This document shows, piece by piece, positions 19,377 through 28,514 of a stretch of 64,000 nt of DNA. The notes below the pieces were generated by a model that was given only the letters and a program-made list of their open reading frames with translations, was not told the origin of the DNA and ran no database searches. The position numbers were made by a program, and so were the translations under genes. Numbering within the stretch: the stretch's first letter is position 1; each line of letters opens with the position of its first letter. The stretch is taken from assembly GCA_017450125.1 (NCBI GenBank), contig JAFSWZ010000040.1:82879-146878 (forward strand), written 5' to 3'. This DNA is from Synergistaceae bacterium (GTDB lineage: Bacteria; Synergistota; Synergistia; Synergistales; Aminobacteriaceae).

Positions 19377-20828
19377 ATGTTTGTGAATACTTGCAGAAAG
19401 TTCATACTGTGCGCATTAATCGTGATGCTCGCAGTCCCGGCATATTCAGCCGAGTACGTGCCTGGCGATGTCCTCGTCGTCTTCAAGCCCTCCGAAGGCG
19501 TAAAGGCCTCGTCATTTGCCGCCGCGTGGGGTGCCAGCGTCAAGGAAGTCTACTCTGCCCTGTCCGGCGCAGGAAGTTCCGTGTACGCGCTCCTTCACTC
19601 TGAGACAAAGAATCCCGAAGACCTCACCGCAGAACTCCTCGCCAACCCCGATGTTCTCGCGGCCTCGCCGAACTACAAGGTCAGGGCGGCTGTTACCCCA
19701 AACGACACGTTCATCAGCCAGTGCTGGGGATTGAGCTCCATCAACGCCCCCGCCGCGTGGGACATCACCTCAGGAGACAGTAACGTCTACGTCGCGATAA
19801 TCGACTCCGGCATCGACGAGACCAACCCCGACCTCACGGACAACGTCGCTACAGAGTACGGCACAAACACAGCGGGCGGGTCTTCTGCGCGCGACGATCA
19901 AGGGCACGGGACTCACGTCGCCGGAACAATCGGAGCTGTCGGCAACAACAGCAGAGGCATTGCGGGCGTGAACTGGAACGTAGGCTTAATCTCGGTCAAG
20001 GCACTCGACAGCAACGGCTCGGGCACGTTTGCCGGCGTAATCGCAGCGATAGACTACGTAACAGGACTGATTCAGCAGGGCGTGAACGTCAGAGCTGTGA
20101 ACTTGTCGCTGGAGACCTACATTCCTGCCGCACCTGAACATGACAACCTTGTGCAGATGCCCTTATGGAGAGCCTTCAAGGACCTTGACGCGCTCAACCA
20201 GGCGGTAATAGTCTGCGCGGCCGGGAATTACGCCGTTACTGTCGGACAGCCCACGACATACGCTGATCCTGACGGCATGTTCGGTATCGGCTATTATGTC
20301 TACCCTGCGTCGTTCAACGGCCTCGACAACCTGATCTCCGTCTCTGCACTGGACACTGACGGCACAATAGCTTCTTTCAGCAACACGAACGCCACCATCT
20401 CAGCACCGGGCGTGAACATCCTGAGCACGTGGCTTCAGAACTCGGCATCATACCGCTCATCAGACGGCACGAGCCTGCGGGCAATTCAGGGCACATCGAT
20501 GGCGGCTCCTCACGTTGCGGGGGCGGCGGCACTTCTCGCGTCGGCGAAGCCGAACTACACTGCCTACCAGCTCAAGCGCGCAATCCTCGACGCAAGCGGG
20601 GAGAAACTCGACCTTCTGGCGACGCTGAACTATCAGGCGGCAGTCCCCGAAAAAAGCACTGAGTGGACAGACTACGACGACTACGAAGACTACACTACGG
20701 ACGAGCAGAGCTACAGCGGTGGCGGAGACTCGGACAGTGGAGGCAGCGGCGGGTGCGGAAGCCTTGTACTTGGCGCGTTTGCATTACTCCTGATTGTGCC
20801 TATAATATCTGCTCGTTTCAAGTTATAG
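19377..20828 (+). CDS. Surface subtilase with Synerg-CTERM-like anchor
   Basis: A 483-residue S8 peptidase. It has a signal peptide (cleavage near AYSA, residue 24), an inhibitor-like propeptide (25-110), and the catalytic triad in VAIIDSGID (Asp 143), GHGTHVAGT (His 177) and GTSMAAPHVAG (Ser 374). The tail is acidic and Tyr-rich (DYDDYEDY), then a Gly/Ser linker, a single Cys in GSGGCGSL, a hydrophobic stretch and the basic end ARFKL. That layout matches the Synerg-CTERM sorting signal, which supports Synergistota. It is therefore probably a cell-surface protease. Confidence 0.88.
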   Translation: MFVNTCRKFILCALIVMLAVPAYSAEYVPGDVLVVFKPSEGVKASSFAAAWGASVKEVYSALSGAGSSVYALLHSETKNPEDLTAELLANPDVLAASPNYKVRAAVTPNDTFISQCWGLSSINAPAAWDITSGDSNVYVAIIDSGIDETNPDLTDNVATEYGTNTAGGSSARDDQGHGTHVAGTIGAVGNNSRGIAGVNWNVGLISVKALDSNGSGTFAGVIAAIDYVTGLIQQGVNVRAVNLSLETYIPAAPEHDNLVQMPLWRAFKDLDALNQAVIVCAAGNYAVTVGQPTTYADPDGMFGIGYYVYPASFNGLDNLISVSALDTDGTIASFSNTNATISAPGVNILSTWLQNSASYRSSDGTSLRAIQGTSMAAPHVAGAAALLASAKPNYTAYQLKRAILDASGEKLDLLATLNYQAAVPEKSTEWTDYDDYEDYTTDEQSYSGGGDSDSGGSGGCGSLVLGAFALLLIVPIISARFKL

Positions 20829-20846
20829 GCGAGGAGGAGCTATATT

Positions 20847-21669
20847 TTGGACTTACGCGCTCTCAGAGCCCTTGCGATACGCATGGGCTTCAAGAATTTG
20901 GCTGTCAAGCTCAGCCACACGAGATTTGCGAGATTCCTGCAGGGTATCAACTACTCTGCAGGGCTTCGCAGGCACGGGAAGGAACTTCGGCAGGTGTACG
21001 ACATGCTTGCCGATGATCTTTCCCGCGAAACTTTCAACGCCGTCATTCATGCCAGCAAGTCAGGAGACTATAGCATGATGAGGAACTACAACGTTCAGCC
21101 ACAGTATTTCCTTAGGGACATTTGCGTACCAGAAGATAGGGAAATATACGTAGACGGGGGGGGGGTATGACGGAAAAGACGTATTGCACTTTCTGACCAG
21201 CTATGCAACAGCTCCCGAGAACTGCAAGGCGTACATCTGGGAGCCGGACGCAGAGAACATCGCAAGAATCACACGGACACTTCAAGGCTTCACGAACTTC
21301 GAGGTAAAGCCATTCGCAATGTGGAGCAAGCGCGAACAGCTTCACTTCTCAGGAACAGGCAGCGTAATTTCACAGGTCAGCAAGTTCGGCAAGGTAACAG
21401 TTCAGGCCGACAGCATCGACAACCAGCACTTCGACGAACCTGTAACGTTCATCAAGATGGACATTGAGGGAGCAGAACCCGAAGCCCTCAAGGGAGCAGA
21501 ACGCACCATCAGGAAATACAGGCCGAAACTCGCGATCTGCATCTACCACCAGCCCAGCCACCTCTACGAGATTCCACTCTGGATAAAAAGCGTAGTCCCA
21601 GAGTACAGGCTATACATCCGCCATCACTCCAACGGCCTCAACGAGACTGTGTGCTATGCGGTAATGTAG
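20847..21669 (+). pseudogene. FkbM-family methyltransferase, split by a frameshift at a G10 tract
   Basis: The first part (TTG at 20847, seven bases after AGGAGGAG) ends at a TGA at 21168, directly after a run of ten G. Deleting one G joins it in frame to the second part (to 21669) and gives the coherent FkbM segment YVDGGGYDGKDVLHFLTSY, followed by the family motifs WEPDAENIARI, FIKMDIEGAEPEALKGAE and KLAICIYHQ. The intact enzyme would be about 273 residues. FkbM proteins O-methylate sugars or lipids, so a surface glycan target is plausible. The gene is either phase-variable (off here) or carries a sequencing error in the homopolymer. Confidence 0.82.
21156..21165 (+). repeat. Ten-G homopolymer tract inside the FkbM gene
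   Basis: Ten consecutive G residues lie inside the SAM-binding loop codons (VDGGG). Nine G would restore the frame. Long G tracts inside surface-modification genes are a classic slipped-strand phase-variation element. Confidence 0.8.
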
Positions 21670-21720
21670 AGGATGAGGCTTGCCAAAAAGTTAATCGGCT
21701 GATAAAATTTCCCCTGTTGT

Positions 21721-21795
21721 GCCGGTGTGGCTCAGAGGTAGAGCAGCGCACTCGTAATGCGCAGGTCAACAGTTCGAATCTGTTCACCGGCTCCA
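21721..21795 (+). tRNA. tRNA-Thr (anticodon CGT)
   Basis: A complete cloverleaf: acceptor GCCGGTG pairs with CACCGGC, the D-arm is GCTCAGAGGTAGAGC, the anticodon loop is CTCGTAA within a GCGCA/TGCGC stem, and the T-arm contains GTTCGAATC. The CCA end is encoded. No integrase or att-like duplication is seen beside it. Confidence 0.96.
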
Positions 21796-21811
21796 TCACA
21801 CAGAGAACAAT

Positions 21812-21845
21812 GACCCGTCTTATTCGCTAAGGCGGGTTTTCTCGT
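21812..21845 (+). terminator. Terminator after tRNA-Thr
   Basis: ACCCGTC pairs with GGCGGGT (one wobble pair) and is followed by TTTTC. It lies between the tRNA and the convergent rho gene. Confidence 0.65.
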
Positions 21846-21865
21846 CTCTTGTGGGATTGCGTGTA

Positions 21866-23431
21866 TCAGGCAAGTTTGATTGAGTTCAGGAAATCGCTGT
21901 TGCTCTCCGTCTGCCTCAGCTTGTCAAGTATGAGGTTCAGTGCCCCTGCCTCGTCAACGCCCGCTATTCTCTTCCTGAGAATCCACAAGCGTTTGAGCTC
22001 TTCCTCCGGGATAAGCAGTTCTTCGCGCCTTGTTCCTGATTTGGTGATGTCTATTGCAGGGAAAATCCTCTGTTCCGCAAGTTTCCGCGACAGGTGAAGC
22101 TCCATGTTCCCCGTGCCCTTGAACTCCTCGTAGATAACGTCGTCCATCCTAGAGCCCGTGTCTGTAAGAGCCGTGCCGATTATCGTGAGGCTTCCGCCTT
22201 CCTCGAAGTTCCTTGCTGCCCCGAAGAATCTCTTGGGGAAGTACAGCCCCGACGGGTCAAGCCCTCCCGACAGCGTACGTCCTGACGGCGGAACGGTAAG
22301 GTTCGACGCACGCGCCAGCCTCGTTATGCTGTCCAGCAGAATCACAACGTCCCTCTTGGCCTCAACGAGCCTCTTCGCCTTCTCTAGCGCAAGGTTGGCG
22401 ACGCGTATATGTTCGTCCGACGGCCGGTCGAACGTCGACGCGATTACTTCTCCGTCAATCGAGCGCGCAATGTCCGTAACTTCTTCCGGGCGTTCGTCGA
22501 TGAGCAGTGCCATGATTATTACGTCGGGAGAGTTCGCCGCGATCGCACGGGCAATACGCTTCAGGAGCGTGGTCTTTCCGGCTTTCGGGGGCGACACGAT
22601 TAATGCTCTCTGGCCGAGTCCTATCGGCGCAAACATGTCCACAAGGCGCGTGGCGATGTCCTTGCTCTCGTACTCAAGGCTCAGCCTCTTGTCCGGGAAA
22701 ACCGGCGTGAGCTGGGCGAATATCGGCCTGTTGCGCGAATGCTCAGGGTCAGTAAAGTTCACCGTCTCGACCCGCAGCAACGCTTCATAGTGCTCCTGGT
22801 CTCTCGGCGGACGAATGAGCCCCCAGATAACATCGCCGTTACGAAGCCCGAAGCGTCGTATCTGTGAGGCAGAAAGGTACACGTCATTATCCGTCGGGAG
22901 CATTCCTTTGGGTCGCAGGAAACCGAAATTCTCCGGCAGAATCTCCAGCGTTCCGCCGCCGAAACGGTAATTCATGCTCTCCGCCTGCGCCTTCAGAATC
23001 GCGATAATCACATCATCCTTGCGCATGTTCGCCGGAGCGTTCACGTCAAATTCCTTCGCGAGCTTCCGCAGATCCGCCGCGTTCCGTGCCGACAGCATCG
23101 CGTAGGTGTATTTCGGCTTCGGGTGCTGAATCATCTCGCGCCTCCCAGTCCGATACTGCTGGCCTAACGCAGAGGACTCCTCCGGCTCGTCCGCTGTCTC
23201 GTCCTGAATGTCTGGCTCTTCGGGCATCATGACCTCTTCAGGTCTGGTATATCCTTCCGTCTGAATCTCCCTCACTTCCTCGCTGAGCTCTTCGGCCGTC
23301 ATTCCTGACACGGGAGGCATCGCCATCGCCTCGTCCTGCTCCGAATTCCGGGCCGTTGTCCTGCGCACCGTGCGCGTTCTGACTGCGCGGGGCTGTTCTG
23401 TCTCTGTGTCTTCTGATTTTCTTCTTGGCAT
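21866..23431 (-). CDS. rho: Transcription termination factor Rho
   Basis: A 521-residue Rho with a 100-residue charged N-terminal extension before the usual Rho-N helix domain (YAMLSARNAADLRKLAKEF). The RNA-binding cold-shock-like domain follows (GTLEILPENFGFLRP), then the ATPase with Walker A SPPKAGKTTL (about 281-289), Walker B-like DVVILLDSITRLARA and the R-loop FEEGGSLTIIGTAL. The N-terminal insertion is low-complexity, as in several phyla. It acts as a hexameric RNA helicase that ends transcription. Confidence 0.97.
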   Translation of the reverse strand: MPRRKSEDTETEQPRAVRTRTVRRTTARNSEQDEAMAMPPVSGMTAEELSEEVREIQTEGYTRPEEVMMPEEPDIQDETADEPEESSALGQQYRTGRREMIQHPKPKYTYAMLSARNAADLRKLAKEFDVNAPANMRKDDVIIAILKAQAESMNYRFGGGTLEILPENFGFLRPKGMLPTDNDVYLSASQIRRFGLRNGDVIWGLIRPPRDQEHYEALLRVETVNFTDPEHSRNRPIFAQLTPVFPDKRLSLEYESKDIATRLVDMFAPIGLGQRALIVSPPKAGKTTLLKRIARAIAANSPDVIIMALLIDERPEEVTDIARSIDGEVIASTFDRPSDEHIRVANLALEKAKRLVEAKRDVVILLDSITRLARASNLTVPPSGRTLSGGLDPSGLYFPKRFFGAARNFEEGGSLTIIGTALTDTGSRMDDVIYEEFKGTGNMELHLSRKLAEQRIFPAIDITKSGTRREELLIPEEELKRLWILRKRIAGVDEAGALNLILDKLRQTESNSDFLNSIKLA

Positions 23432-23466
23432 GTACTGTTTCCTTATTGAGTGTATTTGTGTGAAGA

Positions 23467-23493
23467 GAGGGGAGCAACAGCTTCACTCCCCTC
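23467..23493 (-). terminator. Hairpin after pfkA, before rho
   Basis: GAGGGGAG and CTCCCCTC form an eight-bp stem with an 11-base loop between the pfkA stop and the rho start. There is no clear T-run, so it may be a weak or processed terminator. Confidence 0.4.
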
Positions 23494-23504
23494 ACGGTAA
23501 AGCA

Positions 23505-24470
23505 CTAGTTCATCTTGTTGATCAGGCTCAGCATCTCCGGGCTCAAGGATTTATGCTCGCTCCATGCCCTCTCGAGAGGACTGAGCACCAGCTTGTGGTT
23601 AATGTTGCCGACCATCATTCCGGACTTGCCGATCATGAGGTTCTCCGTCGCGAAAGCTCCCATCCTCGTCGCAAGCACTACGTCAAACGATGTCGGATGT
23701 CCTCCGCGCTGAATGTATCCCAGCACCGTTACCCGCGCGTCATACCCTCCTGCGTCGGCGAGCTGTTCGCGCATCTCTGCGGCTGTCATTACGCCCTCAG
23801 CAAGAATGATGAGCGTGTGCGTCTTGTGCTGTGAGTGGGACTGCTTGAGAATCTTCACCAGATTCCCGATGCTCAGCGGCAGTTCGGGAACTACGGCATA
23901 TTCTGCCCCCGTCGCTACTGCAACTTCAAGCGCGAGAAATCCCGCGTTGCGCCCCATTACTTCGACCACAAAAAGCCTTTCGTGGCTCGAGGCTGTGTCC
24001 CTCAGCTTCATGATGGCATCAAGTGCCGTGTTCACCGCCGTGTCGAACCCGATGGTCTCGTCCGTGCCCGTAATGTCGTTGTCGATCGTGCCGGGTATTC
24101 CTATCGTCGGGAAGCCCAGATCATGAAGCTCCTTCGCGCCGTGAAACGACCCGTCTCCGCCGATTACTACAAGGCCGTCAATTCCTGCCTTCTTCATCTG
24201 CTCGAGAGCTTCCTGCCGGCCTTCGGGTGTCCTGAAACGCTCGCTCCGCGCAGTCCTCAGGATAGTCCCGCCTTTGTGGATTATCCCGCCTACTGCCGCA
24301 CGGTCAAGGGGCACAAAATCTCCCTCGATGAGGCCTTCATAGCCTCTCATTACTCCGATGCACTCCTTATCGTTGAACATGCACGTACGGGCTACGGCTC
24401 TCACTGCCGCGTTCATGCCCGGCGAGTCTCCTCCGCTCGTCAGTACAGCGATACGGTCCATCTTGATCAT
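23505..24470 (-). CDS. pfkA: ATP-dependent 6-phosphofructokinase
   Basis: A 321-residue enzyme of normal PfkA length. It shows the ATP-binding start IAVLTSGGDSPGMNAAVRA, the GGDGS phosphate loop (VVIGGDGSFHGA), the catalytic PGTIDNDI and TDETIGFDTA segments, and the fructose-6-phosphate site EVMGRNAGFLAL. The GGDGS motif favours ATP rather than pyrophosphate as donor. Confidence 0.96.
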   Translation of the reverse strand: MIKMDRIAVLTSGGDSPGMNAAVRAVARTCMFNDKECIGVMRGYEGLIEGDFVPLDRAAVGGIIHKGGTILRTARSERFRTPEGRQEALEQMKKAGIDGLVVIGGDGSFHGAKELHDLGFPTIGIPGTIDNDITGTDETIGFDTAVNTALDAIMKLRDTASSHERLFVVEVMGRNAGFLALEVAVATGAEYAVVPELPLSIGNLVKILKQSHSQHKTHTLIILAEGVMTAAEMREQLADAGGYDARVTVLGYIQRGGHPTSFDVVLATRMGAFATENLMIGKSGMMVGNINHKLVLSPLERAWSEHKSLSPEMLSLINKMN

Positions 24471-24529
24471 GGTAACTACACTCTTCCTTTCGTGTGCTGT
24501 CTGTATTGCGCAGATATTGTAGCTTATGT

Positions 24530-25285
24530 TTACTCGGATTGCAGTTCCTCTATCCTGTCGTTTACTTCCTGCGCTTCCTTGTCGAGCTCGTCAAGCTGTT
24601 TGCGCAGGGCATCACGATCCGCCTTGAGCTTCTCGCTGCGTTTCAGGAGACGGTCAATCTCGAGCCTGTTTGCCGCCTTGCCTCCGCCTATCTTCGCCCT
24701 GTCCTTCGTCAAGTCCCACACCCACGTTATGTCGCCCCTTCCGGACAAAGCGATGCTTATCGAGCTGTTGAAGACGAGGCGCACATCACGCGCACCCTCG
24801 AGAACGTCCTTGCCGGTCTTCGGGTCATAGCGCGGAAAGTACACCATTCCGTCGCGCGGGCCGAGAATCCTGAAGTTGAAGCGTTTGTCGTAGTCTATGG
24901 GCGTGTACTTCTTACGGCCTACCATCATCGTTACGTTCTTGTCGAACGGGCTCGCGTAAATCGGGATTCCCCTGACGTACATGTCGATGTGGAACGGTAT
25001 CGACTCGGCGAGGTTGAGGTTCTTCAGGAGCGTGTACTTGTAGTTCTCGGCCTCGTCGGCTGTCCAGAGGTTCTTCTCTGCTTCTGCGGCTATCAGTGCT
25101 TCGACGTAATCGTTGGAGTAGTAGGTAGCCTTGAGCTTTATGCTCTGGTCGCCGTCTTTGTCGCTAGCTTCGAGCTCATGAGACCACTGCGCGAGCACAG
25201 AGTCAACACGTTCTGCACCAAACGCCGCCGCGCAGAGACACAGCAGCAACACAATCACTGACGCTGAAACTTTATGATTGAGCAT
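24530..25285 (-). CDS. Exported protein with C-terminal coiled coil, function unknown
   Basis: A 251-residue protein I do not recognise. It has a signal peptide (hydrophobic VIVLLLCLCAAAFGA, cleavage near residue 23) and then a 170-residue globular domain with many aromatic and charged residues (IYASPFDKNVTMMVGRKKY, IDYDKRFNFRILG). The last 45 residues form a strong heptad coiled coil (LEIDRLLKRSEKLKADRDAL onwards). It is likely a periplasmic protein that oligomerises. The gene stands alone between pfkA and the STAS operon. Confidence 0.7.
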   Translation of the reverse strand: MLNHKVSASVIVLLLCLCAAAFGAERVDSVLAQWSHELEASDKDGDQSIKLKATYYSNDYVEALIAAEAEKNLWTADEAENYKYTLLKNLNLAESIPFHIDMYVRGIPIYASPFDKNVTMMVGRKKYTPIDYDKRFNFRILGPRDGMVYFPRYDPKTGKDVLEGARDVRLVFNSSISIALSGRGDITWVWDLTKDRAKIGGGKAANRLEIDRLLKRSEKLKADRDALRKQLDELDKEAQEVNDRIEELQSE

Positions 25286-25479
25286 CCTCAGAATTTCCTT
25301 CCTGTGTAAAAATTTCAGGTGAACTAATTTTGTCCGACTGGTTTGAAAAATTTATGGGGTAATAAAAATTTTGGGCTATTATACAACAAGTTGTTGATGT
25401 GTCTAGACAGCAAGATTATTGACTTGCAGTGGGAAAAATGATACTTTACGCAAATCCAATTACGGAGGTTAATATTATT

Positions 25480-25788
25480 ATGGCACTTAACATCACCAAA
25501 GCAACAGCAACAGATTCACTGACCATTGCGCTTGACGGCCGTCTCGACACAACTACAGCACCCCAGCTTGAAGCGGAACTCAATGCCTCGATGGCGGGGG
25601 ACGTGAAGGAACTCGTGTTCGACATGGCGAAGCTGGCCTACATTTCGTCGGCGGGACTGCGCGTGCTCCTCAAGGCACAGAAGACCATGAACAAGCAGGG
25701 CAGCATGACGATAAAGAATGCCGGAGCGGAGATTCTGGAGATCTTCGAGGTAACAGGTTTCGACGAGATTCTGAACATCGAGAAGTAG
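25480..25788 (+). CDS. STAS-domain anti-sigma factor antagonist
   Basis: The protein is about 102 residues from the ATG at 25480, which follows ACGGAGG; an in-frame upstream ATG is less likely. It is a single STAS domain: a beta strand LTIALDGRLDTTTAPQLEAEL and the phosphorylation loop LAYISSAGLRVLL, whose second Ser is the usual SpoIIAA/RsbV phospho-site. It opens the operon that ends in a SpoIIE-type phosphatase, which would dephosphorylate it in a partner-switching cascade. That pairing is inferred from context. Confidence 0.88.
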   Translation: MALNITKATATDSLTIALDGRLDTTTAPQLEAELNASMAGDVKELVFDMAKLAYISSAGLRVLLKAQKTMNKQGSMTIKNAGAEILEIFEVTGFDEILNIEK

Positions 25789-25793
25789 TCTGT

Positions 25794-26732
25794 ATGCTCG
25801 ACTTCAGGCCGGTAACCCTCAGTGATCGCAGCATGATTGAGGGTTACTTCTCGAAGTGGGGCGGGCATTCTTGCCAGTACTCATTCATGTCGTTGTTCGG
25901 AACGCAGGGCATGTTTGGCGACATGGTGTGCGAGAAAGACGATGTCCTGTACTTCCTCCGCACCAAACGCTGTACTTCGTCCGCACGAGCCTACCTGTTC
26001 CCTCTTGGGGACTTTACGGACAGGACAGCCCTCCGCAAGGCCGTAATGAATGTACTCGAAGATGCCCACTCACGCAATTTTTCTGCACGTTTCGAGGCAG
26101 TCAGCAAAGACGCTGCTGAAGCTGTGCAGGAATTATTTTCCGGGCTTTTCAGGATAGAGCCTTCCCGCGACTATTCAGAGTACATTCACAGACGCTCCAG
26201 CCTTGCTGATTATCCGGGCAGCAAGTTCAGTTCGCGGCGTTATGACTACAACTGCTTCTTCAGGCATTACGCCGGCCGTGTTTCTATCTGTCTGATTCGG
26301 GAGGAGCATATCCCTGCAATAAGGGAGTTCCAGGAATGCTGGCTGGCTCTCAGGAAGCAGTCTGCGGACTCTCGCCTGAAGGATGAGCTTGATGCTGAGC
26401 ATGTGGGAGTATGCCGGTGGCTCGATCATTATTCAGAGCTTGGCCTCTCGGGAATAGTTGTGTTCGTTGACGGGGAACTGAAGGGCTACGCTTTCGGATA
26501 CCGCATGGATGACAGCTATTATGATGTCCTGGTCGAGAAGGGAGATAATGACACGGAAGATATTTACTGCGTTCTTGTCCGTGAACTCGTCAGGAAATGC
26601 TGTGCTGACTGCGACTACATCAACAGGGAAGAGGACTGCGGAACTCCGGGCCTGCGGAAAGCGAAAATGTCATACAGGCCTGACTTCATGCTGGAAAAAT
26701 TCACTATCTGTGAGATTGCCGACAACAAATGA
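25794..26732 (+). CDS. DUF2156-domain protein (phosphatidylglycerol lysyltransferase C-terminal-like)
   Basis: A 312-residue protein of the DUF2156 group, which shares a GNAT-like fold with the cytosolic domain of MprF. Diagnostic parts are LDFRPVTLSDRSMIEGYF at the start, the central WLDHYSELGLSGIVVFVDGELKGYAFGYR and the C-terminal YINREEDCGTPGLRKAKMSYRPD. It lacks the MprF membrane flippase. It may transfer an aminoacyl or acyl group; the substrate is not visible. It lies five bases after the STAS gene and overlaps the next gene by four. Confidence 0.82.
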   Translation: MLDFRPVTLSDRSMIEGYFSKWGGHSCQYSFMSLFGTQGMFGDMVCEKDDVLYFLRTKRCTSSARAYLFPLGDFTDRTALRKAVMNVLEDAHSRNFSARFEAVSKDAAEAVQELFSGLFRIEPSRDYSEYIHRRSSLADYPGSKFSSRRYDYNCFFRHYAGRVSICLIREEHIPAIREFQECWLALRKQSADSRLKDELDAEHVGVCRWLDHYSELGLSGIVVFVDGELKGYAFGYRMDDSYYDVLVEKGDNDTEDIYCVLVRELVRKCCADCDYINREEDCGTPGLRKAKMSYRPDFMLEKFTICEIADNK

Positions 26733-27658
26733 ACAAACTTGAAGCTAACGTATTGCTCTTGATGATCTCCATCTTTGATGCAATACAGTACGTCTTTCTG
26801 TCGTATGTTCCTGAAGACGTTTCGCACTTTGCGTTCCTGTGCATGACTAACCTTGTGGGGTTCATCATGACGCTGGCGTTTTTCTTCGAAGAACTCTTCA
26901 GGCTCGACGCAAAACAGGTTCTCCAGAGCCTTGTACTTGCCGCCGAACTGATGGTGTTTGACATCTTCATGCTTCTCGGCTCGTCAGGCGTTGACCCGAC
27001 AATGACAGCGGCGGTCATTTCGTCGTACTTCCTGTTCATCGTGATAATCTCTGTCGCGTTTCTTGGCCAGTCCGTCGAGAAGAGCAGCATCGTCGGAATA
27101 ATAATAGTCTTCATCGGGCTGTTCTTCATCCTTGACATGGACATTACAGGCTTGTGGGACAGGCACATCCTCTACCTCGTGATTGCCGACATCGCTTTTG
27201 CGACGTACACAATCACTGTGGGGTATTATGCTTCTGCCTCGAATCCCTCGATCCTGTCGATGGGTCATAACCTGTTCTGCTTCCTGTTTACGCTGATTTT
27301 GTGGGTAGGCGAGTCATGGTTCTACAAGATGCCGTTCACTCTTCCTTCGGAGCGTCAATTCTGGGGAATAGTGATCTACATCGGCTTCTTCATACGCGGC
27401 TTATATACAGTCATCCAGATTTATGCGCAAAGGTATGTCAGTGCACTCAACACGTCATTAGTTCTCTCGTCAGGAATAGTTATCACTATGGCAGTATCTC
27501 CCGTTCTCTCTGCGTTGTTCAGCACAGAACCTGAGGTCATAACTCCATACAAGATAATCGGCAGCGTAATCATGGTGGCCGGGCTTCTGACTACCGAGCC
27601 GGAATTTGTCAGTACAGTGAGGAAAATGTTCCATGCAGGAAAGAAAGTTTCACGATAA
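26729..27658 (+). CDS. DMT/EamA-family transporter
   Basis: A 309-residue membrane protein with ten predicted hydrophobic segments in two halves, as in the drug/metabolite transporter (EamA) superfamily. The ATG overlaps the stop of the DUF2156 gene. In the STAS-SpoIIE operon it may export a metabolite or sense a membrane state. The substrate is unknown. Confidence 0.78.
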   Translation: MNKLEANVLLLMISIFDAIQYVFLSYVPEDVSHFAFLCMTNLVGFIMTLAFFFEELFRLDAKQVLQSLVLAAELMVFDIFMLLGSSGVDPTMTAAVISSYFLFIVIISVAFLGQSVEKSSIVGIIIVFIGLFFILDMDITGLWDRHILYLVIADIAFATYTITVGYYASASNPSILSMGHNLFCFLFTLILWVGESWFYKMPFTLPSERQFWGIVIYIGFFIRGLYTVIQIYAQRYVSALNTSLVLSSGIVITMAVSPVLSALFSTEPEVITPYKIIGSVIMVAGLLTTEPEFVSTVRKMFHAGKKVSR

Positions 27659-28499
27659 AATCAAGCTCCTAGTTCTGTCGTGCTTGGCGTATATTCTTCT
27701 TGATGTCCCTGTAAGAGTAACGGAGTTCTTCCCCATCAATGCCGGTCTGAAGAGTTTTCTGCCTTCAACGCTCGGACTGTTTTTCGGGTCTTGGGGAATC
27801 GCAGGGTGCTGTGCAGGCAGCATTGTCCCTTCTGCGGTGATGGGCGTGTCATGGAGCGATGCAGGTTATGAGTGTTTCTGCATAGTAGTGAACGGGCTCG
27901 TTATGTGGCTCGGCTGGCACATATTCTCGCGTTCTCACACGGTGCATTTCAAGTCCGTCCGCAAATACATAATCTATTCCGGGCTGTGTGCGGTGTCGTC
28001 TGCATTGTGCCTTGACACGAAATATTCTCTGTCGTACTTTGCGGCAGAGATGATTGTAGGCCTGCCCATCAATATCCTCTTGTCCGGGCCTCTCGCTGTT
28101 GAGCCTGTAGTTCCGCCTTTCTGCAGCGTAAAGGATGACGCGGCGTTCTCGCTGTTCTCTGACCCCGAAAGCCTCGAAAGCGCGAATGAAGTACTAGAGC
28201 TGACCGGCGAGAGCAAGGGCTTGGGCATGAAGCGGATGTTCGAGATAGAAAGCTGTATTGAGGAGATGTCCATACGCATCTTCAAGGCACTGCCAGAAGC
28301 GGAGATAAGAGTCCGAATAAACTACAGCGACGCAATATCTATGAGGCTGAGCTATGAGGGCAAAATGTATAACCCGTTCGTGATCTCCAAAGGTGATGAC
28401 GTTCTGGGCATGATGAGCCTGAAGATAATCAAGCACAGAGCTTTGCGGGCATCTTACGGCTATTCAGGCGGAGAGAATAACATTCACGTAGTAGTGTAA
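27633..28499 (+). CDS. Membrane protein with degenerate GHKL-like C-terminus
   Basis: A 288-residue protein. The first 170 residues hold about five membrane helices. The cytosolic remainder ends with GDDVLGMMSLKIIKHRALRA, an arrangement resembling the G-box and last strands of a GHKL ATPase, compare GGLGIYIVKKSMDSVSYE in the next gene, but the Gly-rich ATP lid is degraded. It may be an inactive anti-sigma-like partner of the STAS/SpoIIE proteins. The start overlaps the transporter gene by 26 bases. I do not recognise the family. Confidence 0.6.
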   Translation: MQERKFHDKIKLLVLSCLAYILLDVPVRVTEFFPINAGLKSFLPSTLGLFFGSWGIAGCCAGSIVPSAVMGVSWSDAGYECFCIVVNGLVMWLGWHIFSRSHTVHFKSVRKYIIYSGLCAVSSALCLDTKYSLSYFAAEMIVGLPINILLSGPLAVEPVVPPFCSVKDDAAFSLFSDPESLESANEVLELTGESKGLGMKRMFEIESCIEEMSIRIFKALPEAEIRVRINYSDAISMRLSYEGKMYNPFVISKGDDVLGMMSLKIIKHRALRASYGYSGGENNIHVVV

Positions 28500-28514
28500 A
28501 GGAGAGGTACAGGC

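Noticed and set aside
21700..21860. tRNA-Thr as an integration site for a mobile element
   Set aside because: No duplicated tRNA 3' end and no integrase gene were seen near it.
23835..24830. 331-residue plus-strand open frame opposite pfkA
   Set aside because: pfkA on the minus strand is unambiguous; the frame has no domain.
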